Assembly (NCBI GenBank): GCA_016927095.1
Contig: JAFGNI010000049.1
Location: 1 to 6,088 of the forward strand
Source: Anaerolineae bacterium
Lineage (GTDB): Bacteria > Chloroflexota > Anaerolineae > B4-G1 > SLSP01
DNA: 6,088 nucleotides
Direction: 5' to 3'
This document shows positions 1-4,936 of the stretch, in pieces. The notes beneath the pieces were generated by a model. That model was not told the DNA's origin. It saw only the letters and a program-made list of their open reading frames with translations, and did no database searches. The first letter of the stretch is position 1; each line of letters starts with the position of its first letter. Made by a program: the position numbers and the translations under genes.

Positions 1-8
1 CCTCCTCC
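1..8 (-). promoter_or_regulatory. Probable ribosome binding site of a minus-strand gene beyond the left edge
   Basis: Read on the minus strand, the last bases of the window are GGAGGAGG, a near-ideal Shine-Dalgarno sequence. It lies 27 bases past the stop codon of the ECF S-component gene. The simplest reading is that another minus-strand gene starts within about ten bases outside the window and is co-transcribed with the S component. No terminator-like hairpin lies in the 35 bases between. The downstream gene cannot be identified from here. An ECF ATPase or transmembrane (T) subunit would be a natural partner, but that is a guess. Confidence 0.5.
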
Positions 9-35
9 GCCCACTATTGCTCTCTTGAATTGGGG

Positions 36-554
36 TTAGCCGGAGCGCTCGCTGTACTTGTCCAGAGGCGGATAGGCGCGCCGGACAGCCCAGTAGAGCG
101 GGAAGCCGATGATGCTGCCGCTGAGGGCTTGCAGCGTGTTCGGGAGGATCTCCAGCGCTGCCACGGCTTGACTCTCCAGAATGACGCCGGCTATGAAATA
201 GCCACCTACGACGACGGCGATGCTGATCACGGCTGCGGCAATGCCACGGACGACGTTCAGTCCTTTGCGCAGGGCGAGGCCAACCAAGAGCCCCTGAACC
301 CCGTGCACGATCAGGGAGAAGATGGCCCACTGGGGGAAGCCGAGGAGATCCGCCATCGCGGTGCCCAGCCCGCCGGCCGCCATTGCCACCCACGGCCCAA
401 ACGCGCTGGCTGCAAAGGTGATCCCCGCATCCCCTAAATGGACATAGCCTCCTGTGGCCGGCACAGGGATGCGCGGCAACGTGGTTAGCACGAAGATCAG
501 CGCTGCCATCAGCGCCGTGAGGGTGATACGTCGGATGTTGATTGGCTTCGTCAA
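36..554 (-). CDS. ECF-type transporter substrate-binding S component
   Basis: This 172-residue integral membrane protein looks like the substrate-capturing S subunit of an energy-coupling factor (ECF) importer. In such importers the S subunit binds a vitamin or similar micronutrient in the membrane and docks with a T subunit and two ATPases. About five to six hydrophobic segments are visible (roughly residues 10-26, 42-66, 76-95, 101-126 and 138-158). Family-like motifs are GGYVHLGDAG (35-44), ADLLG (68-72), HGVQGLLVG (84-92), GGYF (117-120) and E-x-x-PNTLQ (135-142). They resemble the PF07155/DUF1393 group. The length is normal for the family. The start is TTG at 554, supported by AAAGGA seven bases upstream; no in-frame ATG competes. 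The gene has its own promoter and probably leads a transcript running off the left edge. The substrate cannot be told from sequence, and the short leader leaves no room for a riboswitch that would hint at it. Confidence 0.85.
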   Translation of the reverse strand: MTKPINIRRITLTALMAALIFVLTTLPRIPVPATGGYVHLGDAGITFAASAFGPWVAMAAGGLGTAMADLLGFPQWAIFSLIVHGVQGLLVGLALRKGLNVVRGIAAAVISIAVVVGGYFIAGVILESQAVAALEILPNTLQALSGSIIGFPLYWAVRRAYPPLDKYSERSG

Positions 555-574
555 AACAGGATCCTTTCGTTCAT
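551..574 (-). other. Possible seven-codon leader ORF overlapping the S-component start
   Basis: On the minus strand an ATG at 574-572 opens a reading frame MNERILF ending in TGA at 553-551. Its stop overlaps the TTG start of the ECF S-component gene (554-552) in a TTGA arrangement, like the ATGA overlaps that couple translation. Only a weak purine stretch (AGAAAG) precedes the ATG, and the AAAGGA serving the main gene lies inside it. It may be translated, or it may be chance. Confidence 0.2.
562..567 (-). promoter_or_regulatory. Ribosome binding site deciding the TTG start of the ECF S component
   Basis: The minus strand reads AAAGGA here, with seven bases before the TTG at 554. This good spacing is the main reason for accepting a TTG start, since no ATG or GTG lies nearby in frame. 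Confidence 0.7.
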
Positions 575-588
575 CTTTCTTTGTGCCT

Positions 589-616
589 ATGATAACACGC
601 CAGGGATCGTTTACAA
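589..616 (-). promoter_or_regulatory. Predicted sigma70-type promoter of the ECF S-component gene
   Basis: On the minus strand a -35-like TTGTAA (616-611) is followed after 16 bases by a -10-like TATCAT (594-589). The matches to consensus are four of six and five of six. Transcription would start near 582, giving a leader of about 28 bases. The site lies between the holin-like gene's terminator and the S-component gene, where a promoter is expected. It was found by eye only. Confidence 0.5.
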
Positions 617-643
617 GCGTTCTGGGCCAGGTGCTGCGCCGGC

Positions 644-676
644 AAAAAACCAGACGGGCCGCCGGCCCGTCTGGTT
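644..676 (-). terminator. Rho-independent terminator of the holin-like gene
   Basis: A perfect 13-bp inverted repeat (648-660 and 664-676) encloses a three-base loop. The arms are AACCAGACGGGCC and GGCCCGTCTGGTT. On the minus strand the GC-rich stem runs straight into six T residues (complement of the A run at 644-649), the classic intrinsic terminator form. It lies 25 bases past the holin-like stop codon and separates that gene from the ECF S-component promoter. On the plus strand the stem lacks a following T run, so it should act in one direction. Confidence 0.92.
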
Positions 677-700
677 CTCCAATCGAGGCACCGTATGCGT

Positions 701-1090
701 TTACTTGCGGTGATCTCGACGCTCATCTTCGTCGCGGAACAGCGCATTCAGGATGACGCTGACGACGCTGACGATGATGGCGCCCAAGAAGGCGGGCCAG
801 AACCCCTCAATGTAGAAGCCAACTTGGAAGACGTTGTTGGCGATGGCTGCGGAGATCAGCAGCGTCAGCGCATTGATGACCAACGTAAAGAGCCCTAGCG
901 TCAAGAGGATCAGCGGGCATGTCAACAGCTTGAGCAGCGGGCGAATGAGGGCGTTGACGAGGCTGAGGATGATGGCCATAGCTGCGTAGACGACCCAGCC
1001 CCTGCCGTCATCGACGTGGATGCCCGGCACAATCCAGGCAGCCGCAAAGAGCGAGAGCGCACTGATGATCCATCGGATCAGTAACTGCAT
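701..1090 (-). CDS. Phage-holin-4_2 / YvlD-family four-helix membrane protein
   Basis: This 129-residue protein matches the PF04020 pattern (named 'mycobacterial 4 TMS phage holin', though most members are chromosomal genes of unknown role such as Bacillus yvlD). Four membrane segments are visible at about 5-22, 33-49, 55-84 and 97-118. The hallmark stretch is in the middle: LVNALIRPLLKLLT (44-57), then P59, then TLGLFTLVINALTLL (64-78). The tail DEDERRDHRK is strongly charged and likely cytosolic. The length is typical. The ATG at 1090 follows a strong AGGAGGA ribosome site. The gene stands alone, with a terminator behind it and a divergent kinase gene in front. No lysis gene or other phage gene is nearby, so a real holin function is unlikely. 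Related proteins are often linked to envelope stress or membrane homeostasis, but the exact function is not known. Confidence 0.88.
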   Translation of the reverse strand: MQLLIRWIISALSLFAAAWIVPGIHVDDGRGWVVYAAMAIILSLVNALIRPLLKLLTCPLILLTLGLFTLVINALTLLISAAIANNVFQVGFYIEGFWPAFLGAIIVSVVSVILNALFRDEDERRDHRK

Positions 1091-1095
1091 CGTAG

Positions 1096-1102
1096 TCCTC
1101 CT
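1096..1102 (-). promoter_or_regulatory. Strong ribosome binding site of the holin-like gene
   Basis: The minus strand reads AGGAGGA, five bases before the ATG at 1090. It fixes the start and suggests efficient translation. No convincing promoter for this gene was found in the 134-bp divergent spacer to the kinase gene. Confidence 0.8.
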
Positions 1103-1162
1103 AACCTGAGCGTTATCGTTCCATATGGTACTACGCAGTTTGAGCGTGGAGGTTTCGCGGAC

Positions 1163-1190
1163 TTGCCGGCTTTCGTGAATGGACTATCAT
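1163..1190 (+). promoter_or_regulatory. Predicted promoter of the sensor kinase gene
   Basis: TTGCCG (1163-1168) is followed after 16 bases by TATCAT (1185-1190). The -10 matches consensus at five of six and the -35 at four of six. The same -10 hexamer and 16-base spacer occur in the ECF S-component promoter candidate. Predicted transcription starts near 1197, leaving a leader of about 27 bases. It is a by-eye call. Confidence 0.4.
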
Positions 1191-1200
1191 CGACGATGAT
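1186..1200 (+). repeat. Perfect palindrome over the kinase promoter -10, possible operator
   Basis: ATCATCG and CGATGAT form a perfect 7-bp inverted repeat around a single central A (1193). It covers most of the predicted -10 and the predicted transcription start, 24 bases before the kinase ATG. That position and symmetry suit a repressor dimer site. There is no T run, so it is not a terminator. The regulator is unknown. Confidence 0.4.
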
Positions 1201-1216
1201 GGGTCATATCCACAAA

Positions 1217-1223
1217 GAGGGGG
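1217..1223 (+). promoter_or_regulatory. Ribosome binding site of the sensor kinase gene
   Basis: GAGGGGG precedes the ATG at 1225 with a single base between the run and the start. The useful GAGG core (1217-1220) is four bases away. It supports 1225 as the start codon. Confidence 0.6.
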
Positions 1224-1224
1224 C

Positions 1225-3156
1225 ATGGACACAGCCCACATCTTAGTCTACAGCACAGAGACGGCGCTCTTCCCCAAGATCGCTGCGGCGTTGCCCACGG
1301 ATGTCTCCGCTGCGTACTTCACGGATTTCGCGGAACTCATGGACGCCGTGCGTGAGGCGTCTGCCTCGCTCCTGATCTTCGACGTGCCGCCCAGCGCCTC
1401 GCCCACCCCGCCGGACGTGACTGATCTGCCCGCCCTGGACGTCGAGCTGCCTCTGCTGCTGCTCGCACGGGATGGGGATGTTGCTACCTCAACCCTGAGC
1501 GCCCTACTGCCGATGGCGCCGCAGGCGCTGGTGGCTGCGCCCTTTGAGCAAGATGAGCTGCAGCGCGTGCTCTCCCGGCTTTTGGACGCCGCTCACCACG
1601 GCCCCCAGCCCGACGGTGCGTCGTTGGAGGTCGCACTGGCAGAGGCGAACCGGCGTCTGAACGCACGACTTCAGGAGCTGAACGCCATCTATACCGTGGG
1701 GAAGTCCGTCACCTCCTCGCTGGACGCCCGAGAGATCCTGGATCGCGTTGTCTTGGCCTCGGTTAACCTGACACGGGCCGACGCCGGCTTCATCATTCTG
1801 AAAGAGGGGGACCGGCTGTATGAGCGCGTGGTCAAGCGCAAGGATGACCGCTACACGGACCACCGGCACGAAGAGAGCTCCGACAGCGTGGCCTGGCAGG
1901 TGATCCGGTCGGGCCGGCCGGCGATGCTCCACCGTGATACGAAGATCGCGACAGGGTACCTGGTGCGTGCCCTCCTCTATGTGCCGCTGGAAGCCCCCGA
2001 GACCGGGACGATGGGTGTGTTGGGCGTGGTCAACCACGACAAGGACGCGCCCTTCTCCGAGAGCCAGCTCTTCGCGCTCTCAACGCTGGCGGATTTCGCG
2101 GCGATTGCCCTGGAGAACGCCCGCCTCTTTGCCTCACGCGAGACAGAGCGCTCCCGTCTCAGCGGCATCCTGGAGCAAGCGACGGAAGCCATCATTGTGA
2201 CGGATCCGCGCGACCGGCTTTGGCTGTGGAGTGACGCGGCTGCCAGGATCTTTGGGATCGATGCGCAGGCCCAGGGCCGGCGGGTGGACGAGTGCATTGA
2301 CAACCAGGACATCCGCACGCTCTTCTCCCAGGTCAACGGGGATGTGGGTCTGCAGCATACCGAGGTGACGTTGGAGGATGGTCGCGTCTTCAATGCGCAA
2401 CTGAGCACGATTGATATGGTGGGACATGTGGTCGTGATGCAGGACATCACGCATCTGAAGGATCTGGATCGTCTCAAGTCGGAGTTCGTCTCAACCGTCT
2501 CCCACGACCTGCGTACGCCGTTGACGACGATCCAGGGATACATCGAACTCCTCGACCGTGCGGGGCCCCTGAATGAGATGCAGTCAGATTTCGTGGGCCG
2601 GGCGCTTAAAAGCCTGGCGCACATCACAGCACTTATCTCGGACCTTCTGGATATTGGGCGTATCGAGGCCGGCTATGACCTGGAGATGCGCCCGTTGCGC
2701 CTGGATGAGTTGATCCGCACAACCGTGGACGCGACCCAGACCTATGCTCTGGACGAGAAACTGATCCTGACGGCGCATCTGCCACGTGCGCCTTTGTGGG
2801 TGCTCGGGAACCAGCGGCGCCTGCGTCAGGTCCTCGATAACCTCATCAGCAACGCGATCAAGTACAACCGGCCCAGCGGATGGATCCGCGTATCGGCGAC
2901 CCAGGATGAGGATCACATCATCGTGCGGGTGACTGACTCCGGCATTGGGATTCCGCCCCAAGAAGAAGCCAGGATCTTCGACCGGTTCTATCGCGTGCAG
3001 AGCCCCGAGACAGAAGATGTGAGCGGCACAGGGCTCGGGCTCTCGATCGTCAAGTCGGTGATCGAGAAGCACAAAGGCCGGATCTGGGTGGATAGTACAC
3101 TGGGGAAGGGCAGCACCTTCGCTTTCGTGCTTCCCATCCTAGAAGTAACCGGCTGA
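1225..3156 (+). CDS. Cytoplasmic sensor histidine kinase with pseudo-receiver, GAF and PAS domains
   Basis: This 643-residue protein has no membrane segment or signal peptide, so it should sense an internal signal. Domains in order: a receiver-like region (about 5-121), a helical linker (133-165), a GAF domain (about 166-302), a PAS domain (about 312-410), HisKA with phospho-acceptor H427 in SHDLRTPL (426-433), and HATPase_c. The HATPase shows the N box (N539, N543), G1 (DSGIGI, 571-576), F box (FDRFYR, 585-590) and G2 (GTGLGL, 601-606). All catalytic boxes are intact, so it should be an active kinase. The D428-x-x-T431 pattern after the histidine also fits phosphatase activity. In the receiver-like region D53 is kept, but the acidic pair after strand 1 (YSTE, 9-12) and the lysine before P106 (A105) are lost, so phosphorylation there is unlikely. 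The GAF domain has no cysteine, so phytochrome-type bilin attachment is not expected. No response regulator is adjacent; its partner and ligand are unknown. Confidence 0.95.
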   Translation: MDTAHILVYSTETALFPKIAAALPTDVSAAYFTDFAELMDAVREASASLLIFDVPPSASPTPPDVTDLPALDVELPLLLLARDGDVATSTLSALLPMAPQALVAAPFEQDELQRVLSRLLDAAHHGPQPDGASLEVALAEANRRLNARLQELNAIYTVGKSVTSSLDAREILDRVVLASVNLTRADAGFIILKEGDRLYERVVKRKDDRYTDHRHEESSDSVAWQVIRSGRPAMLHRDTKIATGYLVRALLYVPLEAPETGTMGVLGVVNHDKDAPFSESQLFALSTLADFAAIALENARLFASRETERSRLSGILEQATEAIIVTDPRDRLWLWSDAAARIFGIDAQAQGRRVDECIDNQDIRTLFSQVNGDVGLQHTEVTLEDGRVFNAQLSTIDMVGHVVVMQDITHLKDLDRLKSEFVSTVSHDLRTPLTTIQGYIELLDRAGPLNEMQSDFVGRALKSLAHITALISDLLDIGRIEAGYDLEMRPLRLDELIRTTVDATQTYALDEKLILTAHLPRAPLWVLGNQRRLRQVLDNLISNAIKYNRPSGWIRVSATQDEDHIIVRVTDSGIGIPPQEEARIFDRFYRVQSPETEDVSGTGLGLSIVKSVIEKHKGRIWVDSTLGKGSTFAFVLPILEVTG

Positions 3157-3185
3157 CCGCCAGGTGGGGTCCGAGACCGGCGTCA
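3154..3185. other. Stem-forming spacer between convergent kinase and scpA genes
   Basis: The 26-bp gap between the two convergent genes, together with both stop codons, can fold. TGACCGCC (3154-3161) pairs with GGCGTCA (3179-3185) with one bulged C, around an inner 4-bp hairpin GGTC/GACC (3168-3171 and 3175-3178). The kinase TGA and the complement of the scpA stop lie opposite each other in the outer stem. There is no T run on either strand, so it is at best a weak or factor-assisted bidirectional terminator. Confidence 0.35.
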
Positions 3186-3998
3186 GAGCGTGGCGTCTTC
3201 CACCGTCTGACCAGGATGGCTGATCTTCTCCGGCGCAATCAGGGCCTCGATGGTGATATCGCCGAACATCTCCTTTTGCTTCACGTCAATCGCCCGCTGC
3301 TTCATCAGCTCCAGTATGGCCTGCAGTGTGACCACTGCCTCAAGTCGCGAAGGCTCCTTGCTGAGCAGGCGACGAAAGGTGACGCGTGACCATGCGATCA
3401 ACCGGCTGCGGATGTGCGAGATCTGCTGCAGGATGGAGATGCGAACGCGCTGGAGTGCGCCCTCGGGGCGAGGACTCTCGCTGGGGTAGAGCAGCTCCTC
3501 CGCGGTATCCCGCAGCGCCTCGATCTCTATGGCGGAGAGATCCATCGACAGGCGACGTGGGCGCGGCAGCGGGGTCGCGACAACGTAGCTGCGGAGTCCT
3601 TGGTGATCGCGGTCGCGGAGCCATCCGGCAGCCTCTTTGTATTGGCGGTAGGCGCGGAGCTGTCGAAGCAGTTCATCCCCTATATCGTCCTCCTCATCAA
3701 CTTCCTTCGCCGATGCGGGGGGCTGGGGCAGGAGAGCTCGGGATTTGATCCAGAGAAGCCTTGCCGCTACAAAGAGGAAGTCGGCAATGGTCTCAATCTG
3801 GTGGTTGGCACGCATACGGTCGACGTGCGCCATGAACTCATCGGTCACCTGGGCCAGCGCAACTCTGGTGATATCGAGCTCGTTCTTCTCGATCAGCCTG
3901 AGGAGCAGCGCTAGGGGACCTTCGAAGACGGGCGTGTGGACCTCATAGCTCGTCTGATCTGTGTCCTGCAATGTCTGAATGCCAACCATAACCCCCAC
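3183..3998 (-). CDS. scpA: Segregation and condensation protein A (kleisin subunit of SMC-ScpAB)
   Basis: ScpA is the kleisin that bridges the heads of the SMC dimer and binds ScpB, forming the bacterial condensin that compacts and separates chromosomes. The 271-residue product has the family's N-terminal signature FEGPLALLLRLIEKNELDI (25-43), which contacts the SMC neck. This is followed by IADFLFVAARLLWIKSRALL (71-90), an acidic linker (about 96-104), and a C-terminal winged-helix region with VVTLQAILELMKQ and QKEMFGDI (about 223-252). The length is typical. The start is taken as GTG at 3998; an in-frame ATG at 3989 is an equally possible start three codons on, and neither has a clear ribosome site. 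The gene stands alone: convergent with the kinase gene and divergent from a protease gene, with no scpB beside it, although scpA and scpB often share an operon. No confident promoter was identified. Confidence 0.95.
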   Translation of the reverse strand: MGVMVGIQTLQDTDQTSYEVHTPVFEGPLALLLRLIEKNELDITRVALAQVTDEFMAHVDRMRANHQIETIADFLFVAARLLWIKSRALLPQPPASAKEVDEEDDIGDELLRQLRAYRQYKEAAGWLRDRDHQGLRSYVVATPLPRPRRLSMDLSAIEIEALRDTAEELLYPSESPRPEGALQRVRISILQQISHIRSRLIAWSRVTFRRLLSKEPSRLEAVVTLQAILELMKQRAIDVKQKEMFGDITIEALIAPEKISHPGQTVEDATL

Positions 3999-4019
3999 AG
4001 CATAAGTTAAAATCCCAGA

Positions 4020-4050
4020 ATCGCAAGCTGATACTTGGGAAACTTGCGAT
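4020..4050. repeat. Inverted repeat in the scpA upstream region
   Basis: ATCGCAAG (4020-4027) and CTTGCGAT (4043-4050) are perfect 8-bp inverted arms around a 15-base spacer. The spacer contains one copy of the TTGGGA repeat. It sits 22 to 52 bases upstream of the scpA start. It could be an operator for a dimeric regulator or a hairpin in the scpA leader RNA. There is no T run after it on either strand. Confidence 0.4.
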
Positions 4051-4116
4051 AACCTTTGGGATATTGGGAAGATTGGCGTGTTTAGTTTGGGATAAATTGT
4101 GGTATTATTTGGGATA
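4034..4116 (+). repeat. Array of TTGGGA repeats in the scpA/protease divergent spacer, possible operator
   Basis: TTGGGA occurs five times in 80 bases, all in the same orientation, starting at 4035, 4056, 4064, 4087 and 4109. Three copies share the longer form TTTGGGATA (4055-4063, 4086-4094 and 4108-4116); the others read CTTGGGAA and ATTGGGAA. The steps between the first, second, fourth and fifth copies are 21, 31 and 22 bases, close to two, three and two helical turns. The copies flank and overlap the predicted -10 of the protease gene. This suggests cooperative binding by an unknown regulator. The surrounding spacer is noticeably richer in A and T than the genes. Confidence 0.6.
4081..4108 (+). 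promoter_or_regulatory. Predicted extended -10 promoter of the protease-glycosyltransferase operon
   Basis: TATTAT (4103-4108) matches the -10 consensus at five of six and is preceded by TG one base upstream (4100-4101), the extended -10 form. A poor -35, TTTAGT (4081-4086), lies 16 bases upstream. The predicted start of transcription is near 4115, giving a leader of about 35 bases. TTTGGGATA copies occupy the spacer and the start point, so a protein bound there would probably block or reshape initiation. Confidence 0.45.
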
Positions 4117-4149
4117 ACGCGCGGTTATGGATAGAAAAAAGTTAGAGAT

Positions 4150-4911
4150 ATGCCGCAAATGCTGATCCTGTTGGCGCAGCTGCTGATCGTTCTGGGCCTG
4201 CTTCTGTGGGCAGATCGGTGGCTACACCGGCATCTACAGGGTGTCATCCTGTTGCTGACCGGGGATGAGGAGATTGCACTATGGCTCTATGCGGCGATCT
4301 TGCTGCCCGGCGTCATCCTCCACGAGCTCAGCCATGCCATTGTCGCCAAACTTGTCGGCGTCAAGATCGGGCGCATCAGCATCCTCCCCAAGCGGCAAGG
4401 TAAGCGCATCCAGTTGGGCTTCGTCCCCATTCACGAAACTGACTTCTTGCGTGCCAGCCTCATCGGGGGGGCGCCCCTGCTTGCCGGCAGTGTCGCTGTG
4501 ATCGCCATCGGCTATCTGGTGTTCGGCACGCCAGAGTTGGTCAACGCGCTATCCGAGGGGAACTGGCGCGCCGGCGTGGAGAACCTGATCGCGGTCTTCC
4601 AGGCTTCTGATCTCTGGCTTTGGGTCTACCTCGTCTTCGCCATCAGCAACACGATGTTGCCCAGTCGTTCCGACATCCACGCGTGGCCCTACTTGGGTTT
4701 TGTGGGAGTCGTGGTCATCGTCATCGTTGTGCTCTTGGGCGGCAGCGCGCTTTTGGTGGACGGCGTGGGGCGCTTCCTAACCATCGCGTTGCGGTGGCTT
4801 GTGCTGCTAGGCGCGAGCACGCTCCTGGTCGATCTGCCCATCTTTGTCGTGATCTTTCTCTTCCAGAAGGTGATTGAGCGCGTCAAAGGGGTCAAATTGG
4901 AGTATCATTGA
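4150..4911 (+). CDS. M50-like membrane zinc metalloprotease
   Basis: This 253-residue, highly hydrophobic protein has about six membrane segments (near 5-20, 42-68, 102-126, 154-170, 182-203 and 207-240). The second holds the zinc motif HELSH (H58, E59, H62). A later NTMLPSRSD stretch (167-175) resembles the N-x-x-P-x-x-x-x-D motif in which site-2 proteases supply the third zinc ligand, here probably D175. These features point to an M50-type intramembrane protease, a class that cuts membrane-bound substrates such as anti-sigma factors. It is not RseP or SpoIVFB by sequence: there is no PDZ or CBS domain, and the DG after the third ligand is replaced by D175-I-H. The ATG at 4150 has only a weak GAG upstream; ATG at 4159 is an alternative start. 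The next gene, a membrane glycosyltransferase, begins 25 bases after its stop, so the two are probably co-transcribed. The substrate is unknown. Confidence 0.75.
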   Translation: MPQMLILLAQLLIVLGLLLWADRWLHRHLQGVILLLTGDEEIALWLYAAILLPGVILHELSHAIVAKLVGVKIGRISILPKRQGKRIQLGFVPIHETDFLRASLIGGAPLLAGSVAVIAIGYLVFGTPELVNALSEGNWRAGVENLIAVFQASDLWLWVYLVFAISNTMLPSRSDIHAWPYLGFVGVVVIVIVVLLGGSALLVDGVGRFLTIALRWLVLLGASTLLVDLPIFVVIFLFQKVIERVKGVKLEYH

Positions 4912-4927
4912 CGAGATCGATCGACAT

Positions 4928-4934
4928 GGAGGAG
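4928..4934 (+). promoter_or_regulatory. Ribosome binding site deciding the TTG start of the glycosyltransferase
   Basis: GGAGGAG lies just before the TTG at 4937; the GGAGG core ends four bases away. The ATG at 4926 cannot start the gene, since it reaches TGA after four codons (MEES, stop at 4938-4940). That leaves TTG as the best start. Confidence 0.6.
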
Positions 4935-4936
4935 TC

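Noticed and set aside
755..772. Tandem 9-bp repeat GACGCTGAC inside the holin-like gene
   Set aside because: Only two copies, fully inside a coding region that encodes a repetitive serine-valine stretch of a membrane helix; explained by the protein.
701..1090. Holin-like gene as evidence of a prophage
   Set aside because: The PF04020 name is historical. No endolysin, integrase, structural phage gene or attachment repeat is visible nearby.
1121..1128. CCATATGG palindrome upstream of the holin-like gene
   Set aside because: Eight bases with no extension of symmetry and no matching second copy; too short to call an operator.
1504..2627. Long minus-strand open frames opposite the kinase gene
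   Set aside because: They lie antisense to a fully intact kinase with all catalytic boxes. Their translations show no recognisable domain and are rich in arginine, proline and histidine, as expected from the complement of GC-rich coding DNA.
4034..4116. TTGGGA repeats as a CRISPR array or DnaA-box origin
   Set aside because: The unit is only 6-9 bases with irregular spacing, unlike CRISPR repeats, and it does not match the DnaA box (TTATCCACA) closely enough; no dnaA or dnaN gene is nearby.
4127..4165. Twelve-codon frame MDRKKLEICRKC overlapping the protease start
   Set aside because: No ribosome site before its ATG, and it overlaps the main gene out of frame; likely chance.
4915..4924. GATCGATCGA self-complementary run between the protease and glycosyltransferase genes
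   Set aside because: Short and common by chance; no T run, and it sits in a 25-bp intra-operon gap.
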